Shown here: one piece after another, positions 44,644-54,504 of the stretch
How positions within the stretch are numbered: the stretch's first letter is position 1
Layout of the letters: each line of letters opens with the position of its first letter
NCBI GenBank assembly: GCA_020852815.1
Contig: JADZAN010000030.1
Location: 1 to 64,000, forward strand
Length of the DNA: 64,000 nucleotides
Reading direction: 5' to 3'
From: Gemmatimonadaceae bacterium
GTDB taxonomy: Bacteria > Gemmatimonadota > Gemmatimonadetes > Gemmatimonadales > Gemmatimonadaceae
The notes under the pieces: model-generated
The model's input: the letters and a program-made list of their open reading frames with translations, nothing else
Told to the model about the DNA's origin: nothing
Databases searched by the model: none
Program-made: the position numbers and the translations under genes

Positions 44644-44955
44644 AGCGGGCTCCGTGGAAGTGGTGGGTCGCGCGCCGGGGAGGCGCGCGGGAGGGGTTAC
44701 TGCAAGTAGGGGGGGATTGGGGGTGGGCGCAAGGCGGGGGGGTGAGGGCGGTGAAGGAGGGGGCGCGGAGTTGCTGAGGGGCTTGGACCCGGCGCGTCGG
44801 TTAAGCTCGGCGCCCTGCAACGCCTTCGCGAGCGCGAAGCGCGCGACGTGTTCTGGGCGTGCACGTGCGGACTGTACCGCAGGTGTCCTTACGCGACCAA
44901 GGGGGCAACCTTCTGCAGAGCATTGCCTCCACGAACCGCGGCGCGGTTCAGTTGA
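44644..44955. other. Intergenic region, no gene seen
   Basis: About 310 bp between dodecin and the toxin gene, including G-rich low-complexity sequence near 44700-44760. It must hold the promoter of the dodecin run. No clear promoter or hairpin seen. Confidence 0.5.
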
Positions 44956-45225
44956 CTAGAACAAGTCTGCGTGCGTCCCCGTTCGCACGAACACGATCTC
45001 GTTGTTCGGTGCGTAGTGCCAAATGAGCAAGAAGTCGGGCTCGATGTGGCACTCCCAGTGTGTCTTGTACTGTCCACTCAGCGTGTGGGGCCGATAGCTG
45101 GCATCGAGAGGCTTTCCGTCAATCAGGATTCCCATTACGCGATCCAGATGCTCGATATCCCACCCGCGCTTCCGCGCCCGCTTGCGGTCTTGCTTGAATT
45201 GGCCGGTATAGCTCGGCGTGTACAC
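44956..45225 (-). CDS. YafQ-family toxin (mRNA interferase)
   Basis: 89 residues of the RelE/ParE superfamily, YafQ type. Family positions can be seen: FKQDRKRARKRGWDIEHL at the start, LSGQYKTHWECHIEPDFLLI (His and Asp) and VFVRTGTHADLF (GTHxxLF end, with catalytic His). YafQ cleaves mRNA on the ribosome. Its gene directly follows the DinJ-like antitoxin gene (3-bp gap), the usual order. Confidence 0.93.
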   Translation of the reverse strand: MYTPSYTGQFKQDRKRARKRGWDIEHLDRVMGILIDGKPLDASYRPHTLSGQYKTHWECHIEPDFLLIWHYAPNNEIVFVRTGTHADLF

Positions 45226-45228
45226 GGG

Positions 45229-45492
45229 CTAATCGTCGACGTCGAGCTGCGCAATCAGCGACTTCGCATCCATGGCACGAGTGACGCGGCCCGCCTCAGC
45301 GTCCGCCATCGCCGCCTGGGTCGTCAGGTTCGGCAGTGCCACGTCAAAGGGCAACGCGTGCCGCAACGTGATCTGCTCATAGAACATGCTGATCGCGGTC
45401 GTCGGGGACATCCCGAGCTGTTCCAGAACGTCCTCCGCCTCTTGCTTGAGCGCCGGCTCGACTCGAGCACGTACAGTCGCCGTCTTGGCCAT
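45229..45492 (-). CDS. DinJ/RelB-family antitoxin
   Basis: 87 residues. The N-terminus TATVRARVEPALKQEAEDVL is the ribbon-helix-helix domain, followed by LGMSPTTAISMFYEQITLRH and PFDVALPN, all typical of DinJ. The C-terminal part (SLIAQLDVDD) is the flexible toxin-binding tail. It represses its own operon in relatives. Start ATG at 45492 is chosen for this conserved N-terminus. Confidence 0.93.
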   Translation of the reverse strand: MAKTATVRARVEPALKQEAEDVLEQLGMSPTTAISMFYEQITLRHALPFDVALPNLTTQAAMADAEAGRVTRAMDAKSLIAQLDVDD

Positions 45493-45773
45493 GCGGAACT
45501 CCTGAGATGGGGATGACCACGCGGATACAACAATATGTAGCCCAAATGGGCCACACGCAAGAGCGGGGGGGACAGCAAGGCGCGACATACCCCGCGCGCC
45601 GGCAAGGGCGTTGTCTGGAGCGGCGGCGTATCTCATCGCGAATCGGCAGCTCGATGGCTCCCAAGACAAGACCGCCGGCCTTAAGAAGGCCGGCGGTGCT
45701 GCTTCTGCTGAGGACGTCAACAGGCTTTCGCTGTCAACTCACTTCACCTTCACGACACCCATCACCCTCCCCC
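45493..45773. other. Intergenic region between antitoxin and nrdJ
   Basis: About 280 bp holding the promoter side of the toxin-antitoxin operon and the end of nrdJ. The only clear element is the hairpin at 45671-45697. A pair of half-sites for DinJ is not obvious. Confidence 0.5.
45671..45697 (-). terminator. Hairpin terminator after nrdJ
   Basis: A perfect 12-bp stem (ACCGCCGGCCTT with AAGGCCGGCGGT) and a 3-nt AAG loop, 76 nt after the nrdJ stop. On the minus strand it is followed by CTTGTCTTGG, so the T-run is weak. Position fits the end of the nrdJ transcript. Confidence 0.7.
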
Positions 45774-48281
45774 TCACCCACACTCCGAAAACCCACACAC
45801 ATGACACTTCACACACCCCTCCGCAAACTCGAGCTGCGACCCGCAATCCGGACACGTCCCAATGAAGCTCTGCGCAATCTCATCGTTGATCGATGAGAAT
45901 TGCAGCTGCTCCCCTGACACAGCCACCGGAGCCGGCGCCTTCACGACAATCTGCTCGATGGCCGGCGCCCCCCCAACTGGCGTCTGCTTGATGAGCTCCT
46001 GCTGCACTCCCTGCTGCGCCTGGAACCACTCGTGCAACGCGATGCCGATGGCGTCGGGGACGGAGAGGATCTTGTTCGGACCCAGGCCAACGGCGCGATC
46101 GGACGAGATGCCGCGCAGCTGGCGGTGTACTTCCATGAGCGGCACACCGGAGCGGAGGGCGAGAGAGATGAGCCGACCCATGGCCTCGGCGTCGGCCATG
46201 GCGCTGCCGCCGGCCTTGCCTAACGTGATGAAGACCTCGAACGGCTGACCCTTCTCGTCCTCGGTGATGTGGACGTACATGGTCCCCAGCGGCGTTTCCT
46301 TGCGGATGGACGTCGACTTGAGGCGGTCGGGGCGCGAGCGCTTCATGCGGCGCTGCAGGTTCTCGCTCTCGACCTCGAACAGCGTCTTCTTGAGGCGATC
46401 GATGTCGGCGTGCAGCTCGGCGATGGTCCCTTGCAGCTCGCCGACCTGGCGCTTCTCGGCGGGCGTCTCCTTCCCGTCGCGCGCGGCCTTGGCGGTATCA
46501 GTCGCGCCGGTGCTGAGCACCTGGTTATCGCGCGAACCGTCGCGGTACACGGTCACACCCTTGCAATGCATGTCGTACGCCAACTCATAGATGGCGCGGA
46601 CGTCGTCCTGGGTGGCCGCGTGCGAGAAGTTGGTGGTCTTGGAGATGGCCGAGTCGGTGTGCAACTGGAAGGCGGCCTGCATGCGCACGTGCATCTCGGG
46701 CGCAATCTCGTTGGCGGTGACAAAGACGCGCTGCCAGTGCGCCGGGACTTCGGGCTGCTTGACGCTCCCCGACTTGGCGATGCGCTCCATCAGTTCTTCC
46801 GTATACCACCCCTCGCCCTTGGCGACCTTCACGAAGTCCTCGTTGACGTCGGGCATCATGACGCCGGCCTGGTTGCGCATGAAGGCAACGGCAAAGAGCG
46901 GCTCGAGGCCCGACGAGCAACCGGCGATGATGGAGATGGTCCCCGTGGGGGCAACGGTGGTGACGTTGCAGTTGCGGAGGAGCTGCATGGGACGGATGCG
47001 GTTCCCCTGGGCGTCGCGGGCGCAGGTGGCATCGGGGCCCCAGATGGAGCGCGCCCACTCGGGGAAGGCGCCACGCTCGGCGGCCAGGCGCTCGCTTTCC
47101 TTCTTTGATTCGACGTCGACGAACTCCATGACGGTGCGGCCGAACTCGACGCCTTCGGGGGTGTCGTAGGGGATGCCGAGCCTAACGAGCGCGTCGGCGA
47201 AGCCCATGACGCCAAGGCCGATGCGGCGGATGCGCTTGGAGAGCGCGTCGATTTCCGGCAGCGGGTACTTGTTGACGTCGATGATGTTGTCGAGGAAGTG
47301 CGTCGAGAGGCGCACGTCCTTGCCGAACGACTCCCAGTCCATGGCGCCGTCGTGCACGTAGTAGCCGATGTTGATCGACCCCAGGTTGCAGACGTCGTAC
47401 GGGAGGAGCGGCTGCTCGCCGCACGGGTTGGTGGCCTCGTACAGGCCGAGGTGCGGGACTGGGTTGTAGCGGTTGGCTTCGTCGATGAAGAAGACGCCAG
47501 GCTCGCCGGTGCGCCACGCCCCCTCGATCATCCGGTCCCACACCATGCGGGCGTCGAGCTGCCCGGCGACCTCGCCATTGGACGGGTCGATGAGGTCATA
47601 GGAGGCGTTGGCCTTGAGCGCCTCCATGAACTTGGTGGTGACGCCGACGGAGATGTTGAAGTTGGTGATCTGCGTGAGGTCTTCCTTGCAGGTGACAAAC
47701 TCCATGATGTCGGGGTGGTCGACGCGAAGGATCCCCATGTTGGCGCCACGGCGCGTCCCGCCCTGCTTCACGGCGTCGGTGGACGCGTCGTAGAGCTTCA
47801 TGAAGGAGACGGGACCCGAGGCGACGCCGGTCGTGGAGCGAACCATCGACCCCTTGCCGCGCAGGCGCGAGAAGGAGAAGCCGGTGCCGCCACCGCTCTG
47901 GTGGATCAAGGCCATGGAGCGGAGCGTGTCGTAGATGCCGTTGTTGCCGTTGGAGAGCGCGTCTTCGACGGGGAGGACGAAGCACGCCGAGAGCTGGCCT
48001 AACGGGCGGCCCGCGTTCATCAGCGTTGGGGAGTTAGGCTCGAAGCGCGACTCCGTCATGAGACGGTAGAAGGCATCGGCGACCTCGTTCACGGCCCCCT
48101 CGCTGGCGCCATATCGGCGATCCGCCTCGGCGACGACCGTGGCGACGCGCCAGAAGAGCGCTTCGGCGGTCTCGGTCGGCTTACCGGTCGCGTCCTTGAT
48201 GAGGTAGCGCTTCTCGAGAACGGTGATGGCGTTCTTGGTGAGCTTGACGGGACCGGCGGGCGGCTTGGAGGGGAGTGGCAT
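45774..48281 (-). CDS. nrdJ: Adenosylcobalamin-dependent ribonucleotide reductase
   Basis: 835 residues, class II RNR. Features: N-terminal ATP-cone-free start ([20 protein letters not shown]), [57 protein letters not shown], the active-site [39 protein letters not shown] and the C-terminal zinc-ribbon-like tail [20 protein letters not shown]. Reduces ribonucleotides to deoxyribonucleotides with a B12 radical, in presence or absence of oxygen. No second RNR in this window. The 5' region shows no B12 riboswitch. Confidence 0.95.
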   Translation of the reverse strand: MPLPSKPPAGPVKLTKNAITVLEKRYLIKDATGKPTETAEALFWRVATVVAEADRRYGASEGAVNEVADAFYRLMTESRFEPNSPTLMNAGRPLGQLSACFVLPVEDALSNGNNGIYDTLRSMALIHQSGGGTGFSFSRLRGKGSMVRSTTGVASGPVSFMKLYDASTDAVKQGGTRRGANMGILRVDHPDIMEFVTCKEDLTQITNFNISVGVTTKFMEALKANASYDLIDPSNGEVAGQLDARMVWDRMIEGAWRTGEPGVFFIDEANRYNPVPHLGLYEATNPCGEQPLLPYDVCNLGSINIGYYVHDGAMDWESFGKDVRLSTHFLDNIIDVNKYPLPEIDALSKRIRRIGLGVMGFADALVRLGIPYDTPEGVEFGRTVMEFVDVESKKESERLAAERGAFPEWARSIWGPDATCARDAQGNRIRPMQLLRNCNVTTVAPTGTISIIAGCSSGLEPLFAVAFMRNQAGVMMPDVNEDFVKVAKGEGWYTEELMERIAKSGSVKQPEVPAHWQRVFVTANEIAPEMHVRMQAAFQLHTDSAISKTTNFSHAATQDDVRAIYELAYDMHCKGVTVYRDGSRDNQVLSTGATDTAKAARDGKETPAEKRQVGELQGTIAELHADIDRLKKTLFEVESENLQRRMKRSRPDRLKSTSIRKETPLGTMYVHITEDEKGQPFEVFITLGKAGGSAMADAEAMGRLISLALRSGVPLMEVHRQLRGISSDRAVGLGPNKILSVPDAIGIALHEWFQAQQGVQQELIKQTPVGGAPAIEQIVVKAPAPVAVSGEQLQFSSINDEIAQSFIGTCPDCGSQLEFAEGCVKCHVCGFSECG

Positions 48282-48861
48282 GATGGGGTGGAGCCTCCAC
48301 AGATGTATGAACGCAGACGAAACGCAGACGAGACGCAGGCGAAGCGCTGAGCGAAGCCGGGCGAGCGTAACCAGGGGTCAGTTCAGGGCGGGCGGGCAGT
48401 TTAGTTCTGCTCGTGAGAGCGCGCCAGTGCCCTTGGAAGTGCTCGTACACCAACAAGTTAGCTTATCAACATCACGAATCAGTCACCCGTGCCGATTGTC
48501 CACTTTCAAGCGGCCCGGGCCGTTGAAAAACGGACTGGAATCTGGACGAGCACTCGACGCGTTGTGACGGCTGCGTTACAAGCCATTGCCGAACAGGAAG
48601 TTAGGAGGCGTCTGGATGTGGGATATCGTTTGGCAAACAGATGTGGGGAGGCGATTTGGGGGGAGGTAACCCTTGACGTTCGGGGGGAAGACGCTACGGG
48701 GTTGCTTGGAAACGCGTGCCTGGGGCGCGCGGGGATGGCTTTGGCTGCCTAACTGCTAAGGGTGGCGTGCGGGGGCTGGGTGCGGCGCGCGCCTTGTGCC
48801 GTTCTTCCCTCGTAGATTCGTGTCTTCGTGTGCTCTCTCCAGCGTGGACGCGAATGCCCGT
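48282..48861. other. Intergenic region upstream of nrdJ
   Basis: About 580 bp between nrdJ and the amidase gene's stop. Searched by eye for a cobalamin riboswitch and an NrdR box on the minus strand: none found. A short A/T-richer stretch at 48465-48490 (TTGATAAGCTAACTTGTTGG on the minus strand) could be a promoter, but the spacing of -35/-10 elements is not convincing. No gene seen. Confidence 0.5.
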
Positions 48862-50751
48862 CTACGGCTTGCGCAGCCCCGCGAAGAAGTGCTCCACCCC
48901 CTCCGCCACACCCAGCGCATAGGCGTGCTGGAACTCGGGCGTGCGCAGGAGCGCCTCCTGTTCCGGGAACATGACGAAGGCGCCCTCACACAGGATGGCG
49001 GGCATCCAGGTGGGCCTCAGTACGGCGAGGTTGTCGTAGTTGATGCCGAGGTCGCGGAGCCCCATGTGGCGGACCATGGCGCGTTGCACCTCGCGGGCGA
49101 GGGGCTCGGCGCGGGGGTTGAAGTAGTAGGTGCCGGTGCCGTGGGCGGTGAAGGGGTTCACGCCGTCGGGGAGGGCGTTGAGGTGGATGGAAACGAAGGC
49201 GTGGGCGTTGGCGCGACGGGCGAGTTCGGGGCGGTCGGAAAGGCCGAGTGCGGTGGAGGTGGTGCGCGTCATGAGGACCGTGGCGCCGCGCGATTCGAGG
49301 AGGGGCTTGAGGCGCTGGGCGATCTCGAGGGTGGCGACGGCCTCGTACAGGCCAGTGGGGCCGGTGCTCCCCGCGGGCGGATGACCGGCGTCGACGGCGA
49401 TGGTGAGGCCCTGCAGCGGGCGGTTAGGGTTGGCGATGCGTGGGGCGCGCCGCAGGCGCAGCACGAGGGCGCCGCGTTCCCATCGCACGAGGTAGCCGTA
49501 CGGGGGCTCGCGGAGCGTGATCACGAAGCGCGCCCTCCCCTCCCCCACCGCTTCCCACGTCACTCGGCGCACGAGCGAGTCGGCAGAAGCGAGGTTGATG
49601 ATGTCGGTGTTGGCGGTGGTGCCGAACAGCTCCAGCGTGAGCGATTCCGTTCCCTCGTGCACGATATAGGGCGGCCGCTCGGCCATGGGGATGACCAGGT
49701 CGCTCACCTCCGGCGAACGCGAGACTACACGGGCGTTGCCGGCCACGCGAACCGGCGCGGCGGTGCCCAGCGGGAGTTCGCGCACCTCGGCGGCGTCGAC
49801 CCACACCGAGAGGTCGCGGTCGAGGCGGAGGCGGACCTGTTCTCCCGAGCGGCCGGTGACTTCGGCGACGGTGCCGGGGAGGAAGAACCACTTGTAGGTG
49901 CCGCCGCTGGGGGTCGGCTTGCCGATGACGACGCGGTCGGAGTCGGGCTCGGTTGCGGCTGGCGGCTTGGAACGCTCGCCGAGTATGGCGTAACGGGGGC
50001 CGGCCGAGTCGAGGAGAGTGACGCGGGGGGTGACTAAACGGATGGTGTCGGCGCCGCCGGTGACTTCGATGCGCCCCGGTTGTGCGAGAAGGCGCGCTTC
50101 GATGTCGGTGGACCAGAGCGTGGAGTCGGTGCCGTTGGGTGGCTGTCGCAGGGGGCGCTGGGTGCCGTCAGGGGCAAGCCATTTGACCGCGGAAAACGCG
50201 GAGGTACGCAGGGAGACTCGGACGAGGTCCGTGGAGAGGCGGGCTTCGCGTGCGGTGGGGCGGAGCGAGGAGGTGTCGACGGTGAGAGGGCCGGTCGCGG
50301 GGATTGGCTTTCTGGGGGTGGGGAAGGCCAGGCGGCGGGTGACTTTCACGGTGTCGCCGCCGCGGGCCGCCACCAGGTTCCATTGCGGCTGCTCGCGCGG
50401 GGGGAGCGGGAGCCAGGCGAGCCAGGCGCCATTGGGGAGGACGGGGACCTGGTGACCGTTGATGGTCAGGCGCGCGTCGCCGCTCCCGGTGGAGCCAAAG
50501 AGGAAGGTCGAGTCGCGGGCAGCGATCGTGGCGCCGTCGGGAGGGTAGACGACGCGGAGGTCGAGCTTGCCGTTGACGGTGGGGATGGGGGGAAAGGTCG
50601 GGGCAGAGAGCGCGGCGGTCGCGGCGACGGGGAGCGGCGCCGTTGCAGGGGGCGGTTGCATCGCGCAGGCTGCGAGCGTGACGCTGGCGAGGAGCGAGGC
50701 GAGGCGGGCGGGCTTCGCGCGATGTATCGCCGAGGGGATGGAGTGGCGCAT
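48862..50751 (-). CDS. N-acetylmuramoyl-L-alanine amidase, lipoprotein
   Basis: 629 residues. Signal peptide with lipobox SVTLAACAMQ (Cys ~30). Residues ~50-390 are beta-rich sheets with an SH3-like strand set. The C-terminal ~210 residues are an Amidase_3 zinc enzyme: IAVDAGHPPAGSTGPTGLYE (His and Glu ligands), FVSIHLNALPDGVNPF (His), and AILCEGAFVMFPEQE (catalytic Glu). It cleaves the amide bond between MurNAc and the stem peptide in the periplasm. Attached to a membrane by the lipid. The start at 50751 gives a good lipoprotein signal. Confidence 0.9.
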   Translation of the reverse strand: MRHSIPSAIHRAKPARLASLLASVTLAACAMQPPPATAPLPVAATAALSAPTFPPIPTVNGKLDLRVVYPPDGATIAARDSTFLFGSTGSGDARLTINGHQVPVLPNGAWLAWLPLPPREQPQWNLVAARGGDTVKVTRRLAFPTPRKPIPATGPLTVDTSSLRPTAREARLSTDLVRVSLRTSAFSAVKWLAPDGTQRPLRQPPNGTDSTLWSTDIEARLLAQPGRIEVTGGADTIRLVTPRVTLLDSAGPRYAILGERSKPPAATEPDSDRVVIGKPTPSGGTYKWFFLPGTVAEVTGRSGEQVRLRLDRDLSVWVDAAEVRELPLGTAAPVRVAGNARVVSRSPEVSDLVIPMAERPPYIVHEGTESLTLELFGTTANTDIINLASADSLVRRVTWEAVGEGRARFVITLREPPYGYLVRWERGALVLRLRRAPRIANPNRPLQGLTIAVDAGHPPAGSTGPTGLYEAVATLEIAQRLKPLLESRGATVLMTRTTSTALGLSDRPELARRANAHAFVSIHLNALPDGVNPFTAHGTGTYYFNPRAEPLAREVQRAMVRHMGLRDLGINYDNLAVLRPTWMPAILCEGAFVMFPEQEALLRTPEFQHAYALGVAEGVEHFFAGLRKP

Positions 50752-51005
50752 GGGCGAATCATACCCCCGACGCGTGAGGGGGGCGAATCCACGGCTGTGG
50801 TTGCCCCGTACGGAGCGCTGTGGCATCTTCGCGCGACGTCCTTGCACCCTGGCTCGTACGCGCGTGGACGCGTGCGGGCGCGTGGGTGCGCGCGACACTG
50901 CCCTCAATCGCTTTCGACCACGCCGCTTCGAGTGACGCCCATCTCGCCCCGCCCTTTTCGGTCGTGACACCTCGGCGATGACGACACGGCCATGACATTC
51001 CGGAG

Positions 51006-52148
51006 ATGAAGACGCCGATCGAGACGCGCGCGGCTCGCATGCCGACTCCCCCCAAGGGGACGGATGCGCCGGTGATGGTGGAGGCGTTCGCGGTGTCGGA
51101 CGTGGGGCGCACGCGCGACCATAACGAGGACGCGTTCGTGGTAGCCGACCTGTCGAACGGTGCGCCGATCCAGTTCGACCGCGTAATTCGGCAGCCGGCG
51201 GGCGCGGTGGGGCACCTCTTCATGGTGGCCGACGGGATGGGAGGGGCGGCCGCGGGGGAGCTGGCGAGCGAGACGGCGATCGACGTGGTCCTTCGCTACA
51301 TGAGGGAGCAGTGGGCGCCGCGGCGCAGCGCCGATGCGCCGTCGTTTGTCCTGGCGCTGGAGACGGCGACCGACATCGCCAACACGTCGATCTTCCGGCA
51401 TGCCGCGGAGCATCCGGAGCTGCGCGGGATGGGGACGACGGCGACGATTGCCGGGCTGCTGGGCGATGCGCTGTATCTGGCGCAGGTGGGCGATTCGCGC
51501 GCCTATCTCGTGCGCGACGGCGTGGCGCGGCAGATCACGAAGGACCAGTCGTTGATGCAGAAGCTGATCGAGGCGGGGGAGATCACGGAGGAAGAGGCGG
51601 AGATCAGCGAGCGGCGGAACATCATCCTGCAGGCGCTGGGGCCGGAAGCGATCATCCGGATCGACCTCACGCACCAGCGCGTGCGTCGCGGCGACATCCT
51701 GGTGTTGTGCTCGGACGGGCTGTCGGGGATCGTGCGCGCCGACGAGATCGGACGCGCCTTCGCGGAGGAGCCCGACCTACAGATGGCGTGCCGGCGGCTG
51801 GTGGCCACGGCGAACGCGCTCGGCGGTCCGGACAACATCACGGTGGTATCGGCGCGCTTCGACGGCACTGGGCTCGGGCAACCTAACGACGACGACCAGG
51901 TGGGGCACCGGATCTTTGCGATTCCGGGGCGGGAGGTGGGGCCGGGGGAGTCGGTGGAGGAGCTGCTGCAGGCGAAGACGGCGCAGATGGAGGCGGTGTT
52001 CCAGAAGACGCCCCTGGAGTTGCCGCCGGCGGTGCGGCTGGCGCGGCAGGAGAAGTCGCTGGTGTATCGCGGTGTGCTCGCGGCGGCGGCGGTGGTGCTT
52101 GGCGGGTATCTCGTCTGGCGTCTCGTGCAGTTGCTCGCGCTGGGGTGA
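51006..52148 (+). CDS. PP2C-type serine/threonine phosphatase
   Basis: 380 residues. PPM/PP2C motifs in order: VSDVGRTRDHNEDAFVV, GHLFMVADGMGGAAAGELAS, GMGTTATIAGLLGDALYLAQ, VGDSRAYLVRDG, GDILVLCSDGLSGIV and GGPDNITVVSARFD, with the metal-binding Asp residues present. After ~270 residues comes a linker and a C-terminal membrane helix (VLAAAAVVLGGYLVWRLVQL). Similar phosphatases reverse Hanks-type kinases. Several 5' ATGs lie close together (51006, 51042, 51075); the exact start is uncertain. Confidence 0.88.
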   Translation: MKTPIETRAARMPTPPKGTDAPVMVEAFAVSDVGRTRDHNEDAFVVADLSNGAPIQFDRVIRQPAGAVGHLFMVADGMGGAAAGELASETAIDVVLRYMREQWAPRRSADAPSFVLALETATDIANTSIFRHAAEHPELRGMGTTATIAGLLGDALYLAQVGDSRAYLVRDGVARQITKDQSLMQKLIEAGEITEEEAEISERRNIILQALGPEAIIRIDLTHQRVRRGDILVLCSDGLSGIVRADEIGRAFAEEPDLQMACRRLVATANALGGPDNITVVSARFDGTGLGQPNDDDQVGHRIFAIPGREVGPGESVEELLQAKTAQMEAVFQKTPLELPPAVRLARQEKSLVYRGVLAAAAVVLGGYLVWRLVQLLALG

Positions 52149-52149
52149 C

Positions 52150-52370
52150 CGCTCGCGAGAGGGGTGTGTGGGGGGCGAACCACGACTCCCTCTCCAACGC
52201 CTCTCGCTTAGACGTTCGCGAGAGGGGGTGTGCGGGGGGCGAACCACGACTCCCTCTCCAACGCCTCTCGCTTATACGCTCGCGAGGGGGGTGTGCGGGG
52301 GGCTCACCACGACTCCCTCTCCAACGCCTCTCGCTTATACGCTCGCGAGGAGGGTGTGCGGGGGGCGCGG
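52150..52370. repeat. Tandem ~71-bp repeat after the phosphatase gene
   Basis: Three full copies and a part of a fourth of a unit with CGCTCGCGAGAGGGG, then GTGTGGGGGGCGAACCACGA, CTCCCTCTCCAACGCC and TCTCGCTTATA. Copies differ by few bases, mostly in the G-run length. Within the unit, CGAGAGG and CCTCTCG are inverted. The rest of the gap up to 52576 has no gene, except a short ACTCCGTGACTCCGTGTGTC-like stretch near 52490. Confidence 0.85.
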
Positions 52371-52576
52371 ACTTGGGGACGGCTCTGGAGAGGGAAAGGC
52401 GCTGCGCGCTTTCCCCTTCCGAAGCGATGGGGAGGCGCGGACTGTTTGTGGGGGAGAGGGGGGTGTTGCCCCACGTTTTTCCCCGTGTGACTCCGTGACT
52501 CCGTGTGTCCTCTGTGTTGAAAAAGCACCCGCGCACGACACTTGGCGCACGCGGACTCTGCAGGGATAGCGACCTG

Positions 52577-54028
52577 TTAACGCGCGGCGAGGCGGCGGGC
52601 GGCGGCTTCCTGCATGGGGCGTTCGCCGCCCCAGGCGCAGAGGGTGGGGATGTCGGGGGGGAGTTGGGCGGCGAGGCGGGGGTGGCTGAACTGGGCGATG
52701 TAGACGTCTCGCCGGTTGGCCCTGGCGGTGGCGTGCAGCTGGCGGAGGCGGTCGAGCGACGCCGGCGAGTAGCCGGGGCGTCCTTTCCAGGCGCGGATGT
52801 CGCCAAAGAGGGCGATGACGAGGGGCTTGGCGCTGCCGCCGGGGATAGGCTCGAGTTCGACGTCGACGCCGAGGGTGCCTAACGTGTCGATGAGGGGCTG
52901 GCGGCTGGGGGGCGGGTAGGGGCCGCCCAGGTCGTCGTCGATGATGGCGAGGCCGATGCGGGGGCCGAGTGGGGGGATGGGGGCGTGGAGGATCTGGAGG
53001 GCGCGGTCGGCGAAGTGGCGCCCCTCGGTGAGGTCGGCGTCGCTGACTGGGCGGACGGACTCCGGGGTGAAGGCCCAGCGGGCCCAGTGGTCGCGGCGGG
53101 CGAGCGAGGCGTCGAGCTGCTTGCGGCTGACGGAGCGGCCGGCGGCGTTCTCGATCGCGAGGAGGGTCGCAGCGGGGTCGTGCGGATAGAGCAGAAGGTC
53201 GCACCCGGCGACGAGCGCGCGAAGCGCGGCGTGCCCTTCCCCGCCCTCGCCCTGCACGCCGGCCATGATCATCGCGTCGGTGACGACGAGGCCGTCGAAG
53301 CCCAGCTCGTCGCGGAGGAGGGCGTGGACGATGGCCGGGGAGCAGGTGGCCGGGGCGCCACTGGGGTCGAGGGCGGGGTAGGCGACGTGCGCCGTCATGA
53401 TGGACGCCACGCCGGCGTCGATGGCGGCGAGGAAGGGGGCGAGGTCGAGCTGCAGCTCCTCGCGCGTGGCGGTGACGACGGGGAGGACGGCGTGCGAGTC
53501 GGTGGTGGTGCGCCCGTGTCCGGGGAAGTGTTTGGCGCAGGCCAGCATCCCCTCCCCCTGGATGGCGTCGATGAGCTCGATGACGCCCGCGCTGACTAAC
53601 TCGGTGCTGCTTCCTAACGAGCGCGTCCCGACGATGGGGTTGTTTGGCTCCAGGTCGAGGTCGGCGACGGGGGCATAGGTCCAGTTGACGCCGATGGCCA
53701 GCGCCTCGCGCGCGGTGAGGCGGCCGGCGACGCGGAGGGCGAGCGGATCGCCTAACGAGGCGAGCGCGGCGAGCGGGGGGAGCGCGGTGCAGCCGGCGAA
53801 CTGCTGCCCCGCCCCCCGCTCGAGATCGGCGGCGATGAGGAGCGGATGCCGCGAGGCGGCGCGGAGCTGTGCGGTGAGCGCGGCGACGGCGCCCTGCGTT
53901 CCGCCAAAGACGATGAAGCCGCCGACACCCAGGGCGAGGGCGCGCTCGATCTCCGGCGCGGCGTGCTCGAAGCCGCGGTCGGGGTCCCAGCGGATGGAGG
54001 GGAGGAGAAGCTGGGCGAGGTCGCTCAT
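52577..54028 (-). CDS. nagZ: Glycoside hydrolase family 3 (NagZ-like)
   Basis: 483 residues of GH3. Catalytic segments: KHFPGHGRTTTDSHAVLPVV (His-Asp pair unique to NagZ-type enzymes) and FDGLVVTDAMIMAG (nucleophile Asp). No signal peptide, so likely cytoplasmic, where NagZ removes N-acetylglucosamine from GlcNAc-anhydroMurNAc peptides. It also has a C-terminal extension of ~150 residues (LGPRIGLAIIDDDLGGPYPP and on) like longer GH3 enzymes. It is close to anmK and murQ, which supports the recycling role. Confidence 0.88.
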   Translation of the reverse strand: MSDLAQLLLPSIRWDPDRGFEHAAPEIERALALGVGGFIVFGGTQGAVAALTAQLRAASRHPLLIAADLERGAGQQFAGCTALPPLAALASLGDPLALRVAGRLTAREALAIGVNWTYAPVADLDLEPNNPIVGTRSLGSSTELVSAGVIELIDAIQGEGMLACAKHFPGHGRTTTDSHAVLPVVTATREELQLDLAPFLAAIDAGVASIMTAHVAYPALDPSGAPATCSPAIVHALLRDELGFDGLVVTDAMIMAGVQGEGGEGHAALRALVAGCDLLLYPHDPAATLLAIENAAGRSVSRKQLDASLARRDHWARWAFTPESVRPVSDADLTEGRHFADRALQILHAPIPPLGPRIGLAIIDDDLGGPYPPPSRQPLIDTLGTLGVDVELEPIPGGSAKPLVIALFGDIRAWKGRPGYSPASLDRLRQLHATARANRRDVYIAQFSHPRLAAQLPPDIPTLCAWGGERPMQEAAARRLAAR

Positions 54029-54504
54029 GGCTCGTGGGTGAGGGCGGGTGGGTGAATGGTAGGGGGATGGGGGGGGCGGGGGGAGGCTTTGCTTGGGTGC
54101 TTGGGTGAGGGAGGGTAACTGCGGTCTCACGCGAAGGCGCGAGGGGGGTCGGGGGGAAGGGCTGGGGTGGTGGCCCGGGAGATCATGGGCAACTGCGGGT
54201 GTCACGCGAAGGAGCGAAAGGGGGCGCGCGCGCGAGAGAGCATCGCGCGCCGCCGCATTCGCGTCTTCGCGTCCTCGCGTCTTCGCGTCTTCGCGTCTTC
54301 GCGTGACACCGCTCTTCCCCACGCCAACGCGCCCGCCCGGCGACAGCGCCCGGTGACAGCGCCCGCCGCCTGCGCGCCCTGATTGTCCGTCCGCACAATC
54401 CCGCAGCGCTCGGAGGGCAACTGCGGGGAAACGTCAGGCAAGCTCCTGATGATTGACGGGTCGCCGTCGGCGCATCGTGGGCTTTATCTGTGCAGAGGGT
54501 TTTC
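54029..54504. repeat. Intergenic with family-C repeats
   Basis: No gene. Contains GTCTCACGCGAAGGCGCGAG at ~54123, GTGTCACGCGAAGGAGCGAA at ~54199, and a run of TTCGCGTCTTCGCGT units at ~54260-54305 in the opposite sense, making an imperfect inverted pair. This is the same family as at 32250, 55410, 58750 and 61340. Upstream of 54505 lies AGAGGG, the ribosome binding site of the next gene. Confidence 0.7.

Noticed and set aside
48282-48861. Cobalamin riboswitch or NrdR box upstream of nrdJ
   Set aside because: No B12-box, no kissing-loop core and no NrdR palindrome can be found on the minus strand by eye.
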